The notes under the pieces were generated by a model. The model saw nothing but the letters and a program-made list of their open reading frames with translations. It was not told where the DNA came from and did no database searches. A stretch of DNA of 64,000 nucleotides from Streptomyces piniterrae (lineage in GTDB: Bacteria > Actinomycetota > Actinomycetes > Streptomycetales > Streptomycetaceae): NCBI RefSeq assembly GCF_005048155.1, contig NZ_SUMB01000002.1, positions 620,001 through 684,000 of the forward strand. Reading direction: 5' to 3'. Positions within the stretch are counted from its first letter, which is position 1, and each line of letters opens with the position of its first letter. A program made the position numbers and the translations under genes. Of the stretch, positions 26,772-36,132 are shown piece after piece.

Positions 26772-27974
26772 TCAGACCGTGGCGGGGGCGAACAGAGCGT
26801 GTGCCGAGGACTCCGCAGCGATGGACTGCTCCTCCCACCGCTCGCGGTCCCGGAGGTACAGGGAGCGTGGGGCCACGATGGAGCGCGTGTCAGCGCCCCC
26901 TGTGTGCAGTTCCCAGGTCACGTTCCCTGTGGTGCGCAGCGCGCAGTTGTCCATGAAGGTCTGCAGGGCAAGGCGCAGATCCCCGAACCAGCGCCCCTCC
27001 AGTGCCTCACGCACCCATACCTGCTCCAGATGCTGTTTCTCGCGCAGGAGCTCGGCGTCCAGGCACGCGGCCTCGATATGCCGATAGGTTCGCAGGAGAA
27101 TCCAGGCTGCCGGCATTTCCCTGAGTTCGAGAACCTTTTCTCCGTTGTCCAGGTGTTCCAGGCCGGAATAGCGTCCGATGCCGTAAGCCCCCACACGCTG
27201 GTTGAGTTCAGCGATCAGCTCGACCAACGTCATCGGTCGCCCGTCCACCGCGACCGGGATACCGGACTCGATGCCGATGGAAATTTCACTCGGGGCCACG
27301 CCGGCCCGTACGCTGCTCCACCGGAACAAGTCGCCCGGGACGCGGTGATTTTCTGGATCGTCGAGGATTCCGGATTCGAATTCGCGGCACCAAAGATTGG
27401 AATCACCGCTCACTGAGCGGTCCTTGAGGAGGTCGACACCGGCTGCTGCGAGGGCCGCTTGTTTGTCGTCGCGGTCGACCGGTTCGAGGTCGTACGGACT
27501 TCCGTACAGCCCCGAATAGTTCAGAAGCCGCAACGCGCCGTTGAGTCGACGAAGCGTGTTCTGGGACCGGTTCGCGGTGTGGATCACGGCCTGGGCACCC
27601 AGCCTCTCGGCCAGCTCTGTGGCCCGCTGCGCGATCAGCGGGCGGCTCAGAGTGGAGCTGACGGGGTGGAGGTCCAGGTAGACCGCCTGCGCGGAGATCG
27701 CGGGGGCAACGAAGTCCCGGGCGAACTCCTCTTGGCAGTCGAGAATGTGGAGCTTCGCTCCCAGTGCTTCTGCGAGCTCGGCCTTCTGATCGCTGGTCTC
27801 GGATTCTGCCAGGTCGATGCTGACGGCGTGGATATCGGTAAAACCGTTATCCCTCAGCCACAGGAGGAGATAAGCACTGTCGAGGCCGCCACTGAACAGG
27901 GTGACGACCGGCGCATCGCGCCTGAGCTTTCGTTCCATTTCGCGAAATGAACGAATGGTGGGGGGTGTAGACAC
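26772..27974 (-). CDS. Divergent argininosuccinate-synthase-like ATP-dependent ligase
   Basis: The product is 400 residues. The ATP pyrophosphatase loop SGGLDS is at residues 28-33, followed by HTANRSQNTLRRLN. The C-terminal half keeps ArgG-like architecture: QRVGAYGIGRYSGLEHLDNG and FMDNCALRTTGNVTWELHTGG correspond to the ArgG tetramer/citrulline regions. Overall it is clearly not housekeeping ArgG, so a different amino or acid substrate is likely; members adenylate a carbonyl or carboxyl and add an amine. GTG at 27974 follows AGAGG; an internal ATG at 27938 is possible. It heads the operon with the dioxygenase and exporter. Local GC is visibly lower than the surroundings, which hints at acquisition. 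Confidence 0.82.
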   Translation of the reverse strand: MSTPPTIRSFREMERKLRRDAPVVTLFSGGLDSAYLLLWLRDNGFTDIHAVSIDLAESETSDQKAELAEALGAKLHILDCQEEFARDFVAPAISAQAVYLDLHPVSSTLSRPLIAQRATELAERLGAQAVIHTANRSQNTLRRLNGALRLLNYSGLYGSPYDLEPVDRDDKQAALAAAGVDLLKDRSVSGDSNLWCREFESGILDDPENHRVPGDLFRWSSVRAGVAPSEISIGIESGIPVAVDGRPMTLVELIAELNQRVGAYGIGRYSGLEHLDNGEKVLELREMPAAWILLRTYRHIEAACLDAELLREKQHLEQVWVREALEGRWFGDLRLALQTFMDNCALRTTGNVTWELHTGGADTRSIVAPRSLYLRDRERWEEQSIAAESSAHALFAPATV

Positions 27975-28618
27975 ACGACACCTCTAGTGTCAGAAATCGC
28001 GGACGTCTCTCAAAATCGTGGAACCACGTCGTTGTAGCCCGCTGATGCCGAAGATCAACTCGGCAGGGTTCACCGTATCGGTGCATGATCATCACGCAAG
28101 GTGCCCTATGTCACACCATGCTTCGCCAAGGTGTAATCGCACACCGATGGCAGCGCCAACTCGCCGGAACGAAAGCAAAGTTGTCGAGTTATGGCCCACC
28201 TGTGCAGATGGTGAATGAGTGGCGGATCCTGCCCAACATTCGGACAAGTCTCCTACCTCAAGCCTGAGATGAACCTATCGATGCTGAATGGCCGCCCGCA
28301 GCCGAGTTGTTCGGATGTGCCCGATATCGCACACCGTGCTGCGTGGAAGCGCAGCGGACCGCACCGAGAGACGGGCTCAAGGCCGGCAAGCCCGCGCGGA
28401 GGGCGATCGGCGGGAAGCTGGTGGGAGTCTCGGGAAGCGGTTGGACGACCAACGGCTGTCCCGCAACTGGTATTTGAGGTTCGGTGGTACGGAGCCTCTG
28501 CGCCTCGGCCGCAGGGTCGTCGAGGCGTAGCTCGCGCGGCGAAGGTTGAAGGCTCCAACGCCGTGATCACACCAGTCACAGCGTGATCATTTCAGGGCCG
28601 GCCGGTGCTCCCTGCCGG
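27975..28618. other. Lower-GC intergenic stretch upstream of the ArgG-like operon
   Basis: About 640 bases without a supported gene; open frames here are short and without recognisable motifs. It should contain the promoter of the ArgG-like operon. The copies GTGATCAC/GTGATCAT near 28563-28590 may form a weak hairpin at the end of the next minus-strand gene. Confidence 0.35.
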
Positions 28619-29356
28619 TCATGGGGACAGCGCGGCGGACACACGCGCCAGTCGGTCGTCTGCAAGGGCGAACTCGTTGACCGGGTTCCGGAAGGAGTAC
28701 CTGCCGTTGTTGATGCGGACGCCGCCCTGGACGGTGGCCCACTGCGCAGGGCCTGCCGGCCCCTGGCTTTCCAGGAGGGCGGCGGCGAGGGGCTGCGGGG
28801 CCTTCACCCCCAGGCGGGCGCTCAGTGCGGCCGCCAGACGGGAGACGGCTTGCTCGGGGACCGCGTTGTCGCCGAGCGCGGGCAGGAGGAGCAGAAGATT
28901 GGCATGGGGGTCGGCAGTGGTCCCGCCGGGTAGGGCATGGTCGGCAGCGGCGACCAGTTCTGTCCAGGACAGGCCGGGGCCCATGAAGTGCCCGTCGTCC
29001 CGGGCGATCGGATCGGCCCGGTCCCAGTTCGGGTGGTGCAGGAGGTAGTCGACGCCCGCGTCGCCCGCGACGGTGCGGTGGACGACGTGGAGACGGTGAC
29101 CTGCGGCGAGCGGGATCGTGAAGGCCGGCCAGTCGCCTCGCTCCCACAACCGTCGCTGGAAGTTCCTGTGGTCGGCCCACCCGTAATCCGCGCCCCGCAG
29201 CAACCTGCCCGCGTCGCCCTGAGCGCAGGAGTAGAGGTGGCCGTGCCAGAACAGCCTCTGGTCAAGAAGTTCGAGACGCCGGGCGAAGGGGCCGTCGTGG
29301 TAGCCCGGTATCCGGTCGGGGTGTAGGTCGGCAGCGTTGGTCACGTCGGTCATCAT
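28619..29356 (-). CDS. Hypothetical protein downstream of MarR regulator
   Basis: The product is 245 residues, soluble, rich in Trp, His and Leu (LFWHGHLYSCAQGDAG, DYLLHHPNWDRADPIARDDG, GGVRINNGRYSFRNPVNEF). I recognise no catalytic motif and no membrane segment. The start is ATG 29356, with a second ATG at 29353 equally possible. It follows the MarR gene after nine bases on the same strand, so it is probably co-transcribed and may be part of the same response. Confidence 0.65.
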   Translation of the reverse strand: MMTDVTNAADLHPDRIPGYHDGPFARRLELLDQRLFWHGHLYSCAQGDAGRLLRGADYGWADHRNFQRRLWERGDWPAFTIPLAAGHRLHVVHRTVAGDAGVDYLLHHPNWDRADPIARDDGHFMGPGLSWTELVAAADHALPGGTTADPHANLLLLLPALGDNAVPEQAVSRLAAALSARLGVKAPQPLAAALLESQGPAGPAQWATVQGGVRINNGRYSFRNPVNEFALADDRLARVSAALSP

Positions 29357-29365
29357 GCCGCTCGG

Positions 29366-29827
29366 CTAGGCGCCCTTGTTTTCCTTGAGCTTTTGCCACA
29401 CCGTGCTGAGCGCCTGAAGATCGTCCTGGTCGAGGAGATCCGTGAAGACGGGGGCGAGGCACTCGCGGCGGGTGGCGTCGGCCGCCTCGAAGAGTCGGTG
29501 GCCCTCGGGGGTGAGTGAGACCTCGACGGAGCGGGCGTCGCGGGCCGAGGGGGTGCGGGTGACCAGCCCGCGGCTCTGGAGGGCGTCGACGACGCGCGAG
29601 ACCTGGCTGCGGCTGAGCATGGTGCTGTTGCCCAGGACCGAGGCCGGAACGGGGTCGGGGCTGGACGCCAGCCAGAGCAGGACCTCGAACCAGGAGACCG
29701 GGAGGTCGTGCGCCTTGCTCAGTGCGCGGTCCACGCGGTCCGTGAGGACGGTCCCGGCCCAGACCAGCCCGTAGAAGGCGTGGTCGGCCACCGGCATCTC
29801 CGCCTGTGTGAGCTTCTTCTTCGGCAT
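29366..29827 (-). CDS. MarR-family regulator
   Basis: The product is 153 residues with the winged-helix domain of MarR. ASVLGNSTMLSRSQVSRVVDALQSRGLVTR (residues about 63-92) is the recognition region and RDARSVEVSLTPEG the wing. It is divergent from an SDR gene across a 99-base gap that contains two inverted repeats, so it probably represses both directions and responds to a small aromatic or electrophilic ligand. Confidence 0.88.
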   Translation of the reverse strand: MPKKKLTQAEMPVADHAFYGLVWAGTVLTDRVDRALSKAHDLPVSWFEVLLWLASSPDPVPASVLGNSTMLSRSQVSRVVDALQSRGLVTRTPSARDARSVEVSLTPEGHRLFEAADATRRECLAPVFTDLLDQDDLQALSTVWQKLKENKGA

Positions 29828-29844
29828 GCCCCCAGTTTAGCGGT

Positions 29845-29887
29845 TGCGTGTACACGCACGTAATGGTTATGGTGTGTGTACACGCAC
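29845..29887. promoter_or_regulatory. Two palindromic operators for the MarR regulator
   Basis: TGCGTGTACACGCA (29845-29858) is a perfect 14-base palindrome. GTGTGTGTACACGCAC (29872-29887) is a near-identical second copy with one mismatched pair, and the centres are 28 bases apart. Both lie between the divergent MarR and SDR genes. Confidence 0.75.
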
Positions 29888-29926
29888 TCAAATGTGCTGA
29901 CACCCCCGCGCCACGAAGGGTCTCCC

Positions 29927-30784
29927 ATGACTTCCCAGACGTCCCAGCCCCCCAAGGTCGTCCTCATCACCGGCACCTCCTCCGGCATCGGCCTCGCCGC
30001 CGCCGTTTCCGCCGCACGCGCCGGCTGGACGACGGTCGCCACGCTGCGTGACCCCAGCCGCTCCGACGCCCTGCGCAAGGCCGCCGGCGAGGCGGGCGTG
30101 GATCTCGACATCCGTCGGCTCGACGTCACCGACGAGGCCTCGATCACTTCCGCGATCGATGGTGTGCTCGCCGACTACGGACGCCTGGACGCCGTCGTCA
30201 ACAACGCGGGCGCCGGACACCTCGGCACCCTGGAGAACGAGTCCGTGGCCGAGGTCCGCAAGGTCATGGAGGTCAACTTCTTCGGCGTGCTCAACGTCTC
30301 GAAGGCCGCCATGCCTCACCTGCGCGCCTCCGGCGGCCGTCTGATCACCGTCACCAGTGTCGGCGGCGTCATCGGACAGCCCTTCAACGAGGCGTACTGC
30401 GCGGCCAAGTTCGCCGTCGAGGGATACATGGAGAGCCTGGCCCCCGTGGCCGCGGCGCACGGCGTGTCCGTCTCCGTGATCGAGCCCGGCGCCGTGGCCA
30501 CCGAGTTCGTCGCCAACGTCGGCGTCGACCTGGAAGCGGCCGTCGCCGGTGCCGGGGCGTACGCGCCCCAGCTGAGCGCCTACCTGAACCGCACGATCGC
30601 CCAGTTCGGCGACGGCGCGCAGACCGCCGAGGGCGCCGCCGAGTCGGTGCTCGAGGCGCTGACCGCGGACGAGCCCGCCTTCCGTCTCCAGACCTCCGAC
30701 TGGGCCCGAGGCTTCGTGGGAACCAAGCTCACCGACCTGGACGGCTCCGCGGTACTCGGCATGACCAACGGCTGGGTCGCCTGA
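29927..30784 (+). CDS. Short-chain dehydrogenase/reductase (SDR)
   Basis: The product is 285 residues of classical SDR type. The NAD(P) motif TGTSSGIG is at about residues 17-24, NNAG at about 90, catalytic Ser in TVTSVGG and YxxxK in AYCAAKFAVEG. The substrate is unknown. The ATG at 29927 follows GAAGGG with six bases spacing. It is under the divergent MarR regulator, which suggests induction by a xenobiotic or secondary metabolite. Confidence 0.92.
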   Translation: MTSQTSQPPKVVLITGTSSGIGLAAAVSAARAGWTTVATLRDPSRSDALRKAAGEAGVDLDIRRLDVTDEASITSAIDGVLADYGRLDAVVNNAGAGHLGTLENESVAEVRKVMEVNFFGVLNVSKAAMPHLRASGGRLITVTSVGGVIGQPFNEAYCAAKFAVEGYMESLAPVAAAHGVSVSVIEPGAVATEFVANVGVDLEAAVAGAGAYAPQLSAYLNRTIAQFGDGAQTAEGAAESVLEALTADEPAFRLQTSDWARGFVGTKLTDLDGSAVLGMTNGWVA

Positions 30785-30951
30785 CCGCACCCACCCGGCG
30801 AGGGGGCGGCACCCCGCAGATGCCGCTGAGTGGGCCGCGCCCGCCCTCCGGCTGAGGCGCTTTCGCGCGGCTCAAGAGGAGCAGGTTGCCCCTCTCGGTT
30901 GCGCGGCGGTGTAGTCCACGACGGGGACTGGCCGGGTGTGTATTCCCGGAT

Positions 30952-31626
30952 TCAGTGATCGGATAGTTCGACAGAAACGGCCTGGTCTTCCTGGTCCCCG
31001 TTGTCGTCCGAGTCCTCCCAGTCCTCGCACTCCTCTCGTATTTCTTCCAACAGGCCTTCCCAGAGGGCTGATTCGTCCGGGTCCTGACCCAGCTGCTCCA
31101 GCAGGGTGGTGAACTCGTCCAGCGCGGTCAGGGCAGCCGCTGCGGACGACGCGTCAGCGACGTCGAATCGATGCTCGTAGAGGGTGAACAGCCCGAGCGC
31201 CCCGATGAACTTCCGCAGCGACGGGGCCGCGTACCCGCCGTAGCCCGCCGCGTGGTCCCAGCCGTCGGGGTTGTAGATCTCGACCGCACCGGTGTCGCCG
31301 TCCACCATCAGGTGCAGTTGGCTGACCTTGCCTATGCAGTAGGAGTAGCGGGTTGGAGGGGAGTGGTCGTCCGGGTAGCGTTCGCCGAACAGCTCGTCCG
31401 GGTCCTCTTCCCACATGCCCCGCTCGGGCAGATCGGCTGAGTCGTAGTCGATGGCGGAGAGGCGCACCGCGGGGATCCCCGTCTCGGTCAGGAACTCGCG
31501 GGTTTCCTTGTCCTCCAACCGGGCAGGCAGATCGGCCTGGTCGGGACGCCACAACGTCCTCGGCCCGAAACAGGACTCCAGCCACTCGACGGTGGGGCTT
31601 TGGGCGGCGGCCAGCAGGTCAGACAT
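30952..31626 (-). CDS. SUKH-4-like immunity protein (orphan)
   Basis: The product is 224 residues, acidic and cytoplasmic. GPRTLWRPDQADLPARLEDKETREFLTETGIP, paraphrased as a short-helix/beta start with PARLEDKETREFL, and the following FTLYEHRFD/SSAAAALTALDEF segment fit the SUKH-4 immunity superfamily. These proteins normally neutralise a polymorphic toxin encoded nearby. No toxin or secretion gene is adjacent, so it is an orphan or part of a distributed immunity set. The start is ATG at 31626. The C-terminal 35 residues are almost all acidic (CEDWEDSDDNGDQEDQ). Confidence 0.7.
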   Translation of the reverse strand: MSDLLAAAQSPTVEWLESCFGPRTLWRPDQADLPARLEDKETREFLTETGIPAVRLSAIDYDSADLPERGMWEEDPDELFGERYPDDHSPPTRYSYCIGKVSQLHLMVDGDTGAVEIYNPDGWDHAAGYGGYAAPSLRKFIGALGLFTLYEHRFDVADASSAAAALTALDEFTTLLEQLGQDPDESALWEGLLEEIREECEDWEDSDDNGDQEDQAVSVELSDH

Positions 31627-31981
31627 ACTCGGTGACACTCCCCGATGAGGACGGCAATAGGTCCATTCAACCGTGAGGCACTGACAATCCGGCTGTCGGC
31701 CGAGCCGTCGGGCGGGGGCAGCGCTGCTGCACGGTGCGGGAGAAGAGGGTGGCGTCGGGCCCGGTCCACGGTGTCGACGGCCGTCGCACATGCGCCGGCC
31801 GTCGCCCGTAGAGCGGTACCCCGGAGGCAGGGTCAGGCCACGCGGGGCGCGAAGTCGCCAACACGAGGCACGGGGAAGGCTAAAGCCCCCGGCCGCCCCA
31901 TGTCCGGGTGTGACGGAATCATCTGTCCATGGTGATGGAAGCTCGCCGTCCCGAGGTCACTCTCATGGCAGAGTGATTCGC
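31627..31981. other. Intergenic stretch between divergent SUKH-4 and lipoprotein genes
   Basis: About 355 bases, divergent promoters expected. No repeat or RNA motif was recognised. An open frame running into the lipoprotein gene from 31790 is Arg-rich and is judged a shadow. Confidence 0.3.
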
Positions 31982-32602
31982 ATGCCCATAACGACGCATC
32001 AAAGACGAAGACACATTGCCGCTGCCCTTCTCCTGAGCGCTGCAATACCTCTGACTGCGTGCGGTCAGCAGCGTGTTGCTGCCGACGCGCCAAGCGCATC
32101 AACCAGTGCCACGCCCGGTTCCGACCCCAGTGGCAACCCCAGTCCCTCCGAACCCGGGGCCTCCCCGTATGTCGAACCCGGAGCCCACGACGGAGCTCCG
32201 CACTACAACGAGAACAGCGCCGGCCGCCAACCCCGCGAAATGTCTCCGGCCAGCGAGAAAGACGCCCGACGGGAAGCCAACCGCATCGAACCCGCACTCA
32301 AACGCCTTTGGAAACAGGGGAAGTGGGATCCCAAGAGCGTCCGCTCGGCGATGCTCGGGCTCGGGTACAAGGAACAGCGGACCGGCCCCAAAGGTGAGCA
32401 GCGCGGCGGGCAACTGGAAGTGCGGGGTATGGAACGCCGCTTCGAGGGGGACCACTACGTCACCCACGAAGGCGCCCGGATCGGCCTCCGCGTACACAAA
32501 GACGCCTGCGTCACCGCATTCGTCCAGAAGACCAACTACCAGGTGCAGGTGAACGGTCCCTACCTGGAAACCGGCTGCTTCGCACCACCCTTCGCCCACT
32601 GA
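31982..32602 (+). CDS. Putative lipoprotein, unknown function
   Basis: The product is 206 residues. The signal ends IPLTAC with C27 as the lipid site, followed by a Ser/Pro/Ala-rich linker of about 60 residues and then a compact C-terminal domain (ANRIEPALKRLWKQGKWDPKSVR, SAMLGLGYKEQRTG). This domain contains two cysteines, DACVTAF and TGCFAPP. I recognise no family. The ATG at 31982 was chosen since it opens a good signal peptide; GTG at 31973 would add three residues. Confidence 0.7.
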   Translation: MPITTHQRRRHIAAALLLSAAIPLTACGQQRVAADAPSASTSATPGSDPSGNPSPSEPGASPYVEPGAHDGAPHYNENSAGRQPREMSPASEKDARREANRIEPALKRLWKQGKWDPKSVRSAMLGLGYKEQRTGPKGEQRGGQLEVRGMERRFEGDHYVTHEGARIGLRVHKDACVTAFVQKTNYQVQVNGPYLETGCFAPPFAH

Positions 32603-33106
32603 CGAAAAGCCCTTGGTCCCGGTGGGCGGCAGGCCGGCCTGAAACACATGCCAAGCAGGGCGCTTGGAATGCTGGTTGACCGCCGGCATTCCGGGGCGGA
32701 CGGCGGTCCATCGCTGTTCCTCGAAGGAGCAGGGCGAGATGCGGCGACAGGAGACGGGCGGGCATGGGTGACCCCTCGATCACATGAGTTTCGACAACTC
32801 GCAGGATTGGGGAATCCATGCCCGCCCACGAAAAGACGTCCTGCGCTATGACTTTGCCGGAGCACTGACGACTCTGTCGGGGCCCTGGAAGGCACGTCGG
32901 GAGATCCGCCACAGCTGGCCGGCATCGGGGGAGGGGCGACGGGGGCCGTGGGTCAGGAAACGGGATGACGTCCGGATCGGGTTCGGGTCGGGTGCGGATC
33001 AGGTGCCGCCAGCAGTCCGCGCCGGCCGCCACCCCTGGGGCAGGGCGATGAGGGATCCGCGCCGTGAGGGGCTGCGAACCGGGTGGGAATTCCCGCGGCC
33101 TTCCGG
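32603..33106. other. Intergenic stretch between convergent genes
   Basis: About 500 bases between the lipoprotein stop and the sulfatase stop. I see no gene with codon bias, no clear terminator hairpin and no repeat array. Confidence 0.3.
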
Positions 33107-34996
33107 CTATCGGGCGGGCCGGGACGGAGTGGAACCGGAGCGCGGGCCGTAAGCGGTGAGGAAGCGGTCGCGGAAGGTGTCCATGCGCCAGACCGGCGCC
33201 TTCGGGCCGGGCTTCAGGCCGGGCGTCCACTGCCAGTCGGAAATGCGCTTGAGCACCGCCGGGTCATGGGCGACGAGCGTGACCGGGACGTCACGGCTCG
33301 CGTGGTCGCCGGAGACCTTTGCGACGGGCTGGTGGTCGCCGAGGAAGACGAGGACGGTGTTCTTGGTGCCGTACTTCTGCAAGTACGAGATGAGGCTGTG
33401 CAGCGAGTACTGGATGGACTTGCCGTACTCGGTGCGCACTTGGTCGGTGCGCTTCCAGACGTCCACGGGGTTCTTGCCCGCCTCCTTGATGTCGTTGTAG
33501 ACGGAGCCGTCACCGATCTCGTCCCAGCCGATCGTCTTGGGGAGGGGCGCCCAGGGGTTGTGGCTGGAGGTGAGGATGACGAACGACATCAGCGGCTTCG
33601 ATTGTTGCTCGGCCCGCTGCTCGGCCTGTTGCGTAGCCCGCTGCTTGCCCCGGGTCCTGCCGTGTTCCAGGCGCTCGAAGGCCGACAGGGCGTACTGATC
33701 GGGCATCGTCGACCAGCTGAATTTCGGGCCCTTGTAGCCGAGGTCCCGGGAGCCGTAGACGTGGTCGAGGCCGTAGAAGGAAGCCTCCGGCCAGCCCTTG
33801 GTGAGACCCGGCATGATGCCGACGGTTCGCCAGGCGCCGGTGCGTTTGAAGGCGCTGGTGAGGGTCAGGTGGTCGCCGGCGGTGAGGGTGCGGTAGCGCT
33901 GTTGGTTGTCGATCCACAGGCCCGACATGAACGTGGAGTGGCCCAGCCAGCTGCCACCCCCGTAGGTCGCCGAGGTGAGCCAGCCGCTCCGTGCGGAGTA
34001 CCCGGCCGCGCGCAGCTGTTTGGTTCCGTCCGCGAGGGCTGCGTCGACTCCCGGTGCCATCAACGGGTCCTCGATGGCGCTGCGTCCGTAACTCTCTATG
34101 AACGTGAAGATGACGTCCTTGCCGCGCAGCCCGGTCAGCAACTGGTCGCCCGGGGTGTCGCGGAACGCGTCGGCGGCGGCCTCTTTCGCGAACGCCTGCT
34201 CGTCCTCCAGGCTCGCCCGCACCTGCTGCGCACGGTTCTGTACGAGCCCGGCCGCGCTCTCTGCGGCTATCGGCACACCGGCCACCTGCACGCCGAGCGC
34301 CGTGCAGACGACCCAGACGGTCCCGAGCCCCAGGGTGGTACGGGTCGCGGTGGCGCTGTGCCGGGCCATGAGATTGGTGAGCCGGACGGCCGCCAGCGTC
34401 ATGAGGACGAGCAGGGCGAGAACGAGGGCCAGGGCTCCGATCGCGACACCGATCGCCTTCGTCCGGCCGATCGAGTCCTGGAGAAACGATTCGCCATCGT
34501 CGAGCAGAACCCAGTCGAATACCGGGTTGAACCCTCGGCCGAGAGTCTCGTTGAAGCCGATGTCGAGGAGGTTCAGCACGGTCAGCAGGCCGAGGCCGGC
34601 CCCGGCGAATACGGACGCCACCCGCCTCGCCTTCGGTGGAAGGGCGAGCAGCAGAGCGGCACCGAAGATGCCCTCCACCGGGATCCGCACGAACTGACTG
34701 GGCGTCAGGAGGATGAGTTGGTTCGGCAGGAGGAGGGCGAGGAGGACCAGGGCGATGGAGAGGGCTGTGGTGGCGTGTGCGAGGGCCCGCGCGGTGGCCG
34801 GGTGACGGTCGCGCCAGGTGGGCCTGCGGCCGTCGGTGGCGTCGTTACCCGCGGAGGTGGCGTCCGGGGTGCGCTCCGGAGGGCCGTCCGGCAGCAGGCC
34901 CGCGTCCGATATCGGCCCTTCGGCTGTGGCCGCCTCGTCAGCCGTAGCCGCTGCGTCCGCATTCGGCTGCTGATGAGAGCGCGTGGAGAGTGACAA
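33107..34996 (-). CDS. LtaS-like membrane sulfatase / phosphoglycerol-transferase family protein
   Basis: The product is 629 residues. An Ala/Asp-rich cytoplasmic N-terminus (about 70 residues) is followed by about five membrane helices (residues 80-260) and an extracellular alkaline-phosphatase-superfamily domain. Metal-site landmarks are IFTFIESYGRSA (first acidic ligand), WLTSATYGGGSWLGHSTFMSGL (probable Thr/Ser nucleophile region) and VLVFLGDHQP (Asp-His). Lipoteichoic-acid synthases share this layout; in Streptomyces such proteins probably modify cell-envelope polymers. The start is TTG at 34996, eight bases after AAGGA. A longer frame to 35101 has no site. Confidence 0.8.
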   Translation of the reverse strand: MSLSTRSHQQPNADAAATADEAATAEGPISDAGLLPDGPPERTPDATSAGNDATDGRRPTWRDRHPATARALAHATTALSIALVLLALLLPNQLILLTPSQFVRIPVEGIFGAALLLALPPKARRVASVFAGAGLGLLTVLNLLDIGFNETLGRGFNPVFDWVLLDDGESFLQDSIGRTKAIGVAIGALALVLALLVLMTLAAVRLTNLMARHSATATRTTLGLGTVWVVCTALGVQVAGVPIAAESAAGLVQNRAQQVRASLEDEQAFAKEAAADAFRDTPGDQLLTGLRGKDVIFTFIESYGRSAIEDPLMAPGVDAALADGTKQLRAAGYSARSGWLTSATYGGGSWLGHSTFMSGLWIDNQQRYRTLTAGDHLTLTSAFKRTGAWRTVGIMPGLTKGWPEASFYGLDHVYGSRDLGYKGPKFSWSTMPDQYALSAFERLEHGRTRGKQRATQQAEQRAEQQSKPLMSFVILTSSHNPWAPLPKTIGWDEIGDGSVYNDIKEAGKNPVDVWKRTDQVRTEYGKSIQYSLHSLISYLQKYGTKNTVLVFLGDHQPVAKVSGDHASRDVPVTLVAHDPAVLKRISDWQWTPGLKPGPKAPVWRMDTFRDRFLTAYGPRSGSTPSRPAR

Positions 34997-35411
34997 CGCG
35001 AGGGTCCTTCCGTGCGGGGCGCGGTGGTGGCACGGCAGACCAGACCCGCGAGACCGGGCCGCCGCTCCTATCTGTACGGCTGGGCGGCGGATTTGGTTCA
35101 ATCACCGGTCCTGAGACGGGGCGGCGGTCCGACCGTCGTCACTGTCCGGTGTCGAGTGGGGGTTGCCATCACGTCCATTCATCCTGAAGGGGCCGCATTG
35201 CGCAGGTCCAAGCGGGATATCTGGAGGCGGATTTTCTCAGAGGTCCGAGACGACATTGAGGTGCACAGGACGGCCAGGGCGGGGGATCTCGGCAGCCGGC
35301 CAACAGCGCCGCCAGGACTGGCAGTTCGTCAACGAAACCAGGTTCAGGTCACCCGTTGCCACATGCCGGCCCGTGCATGGTCGGGCTCCTCAGGAGGGAA
35401 GGGAGAGCGGC
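34997..35411. other. Intergenic stretch between divergent genes
   Basis: About 415 bases. It should hold promoters for the sulfatase (minus) and the frameshifted gene (plus, GGAGGGAAGGGAGAG site at 35394-35408). No RNA or repeat was recognised. Confidence 0.3.
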
Positions 35412-36132
35412 ATGAGCAACATCGACAGCACTCCGGCAGTGTCCACTCTGCTGGATGTCACCGACCGCATCTGTGTGACGCCCCCCTACTTCGCGCTCAC
35501 TGAAGTACGGCAGTCCGCCCCGGGCGAGGTCACCGCGGTCGTCCCCGTTGAAGTCGGCCCCGGCAGCCAAGCGGCCGTCATCGGGGGCGCCGAGTCCGGT
35601 CGGCACCTGGCCATCCTGGGCCTGTGCGCCGCCGCCACCCTCAAGGAAACCCCGGGACGGCATTACTATCTCGCCCGTACCGCACGCGGTACCTGGATCG
35701 CTCCCGCGACCACCGCGACCTCCACCCCACCGACCGTTCTTCACAACCACGCGCGAGCCACGTTCACCAACCCGCGCCGCGCCTCCGCCCACACCCGCCT
35801 GGGCGCCCCCGACGGCACCGCCGTCGTGCAGGTGTCGTTGCCCAGGGCACTTCGACGGCTACCCGGGTCTGCCCGTCGCCCTCACGGCCACCGCGATGAC
35901 CACCCTCACCGGGCGGCTCGTCACCCGCCACCATCCCGCCGCCCGCTGGTACCTGGCCGCCTGCCACATCGAAGCGCAGCAGATCCCTTGGGCCGGCCAG
36001 GCCCTGACCGTCACTGTCACCCACGCCCCTGGTGACCTCACCGGGGAGGCCATTCTCTGCACCGCGCGGTCCGGCAGCCAGACAATCACCACCATGACGA
36101 TGGATATCGAAGTTCTCCACGACGCTTCTTAG
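35412..36132 (+). pseudogene. Hypothetical protein gene with a frameshift near 35840
   Basis: The first frame (ATG 35412, MSNIDSTPAVSTLLDVTDRI) reads naturally to about PDGTAVVQVSL, then turns into Arg/Pro-rich nonsense. The natural continuation, HFDGYPGLPVALTATAMTTL to TTMTMDIEVLHDAS ending at 36132, lies in the +1 frame. Joined, they give a protein of about 240 residues with alternating beta strands and repeated HLAILGLCAAATL-type helices, resembling a hotdog-like thioesterase/dehydratase, though I cannot name the family. One extra base or two lost bases near 35836-35850 explain it. A sequencing error is equally possible. Confidence 0.65.

Noticed and set aside
33083-34993. 636-codon plus-strand frame opposite the sulfatase gene
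   Set aside because: Its translation is Gly/Arg/Val-rich antisense of an evident membrane sulfatase; typical high-GC shadow.
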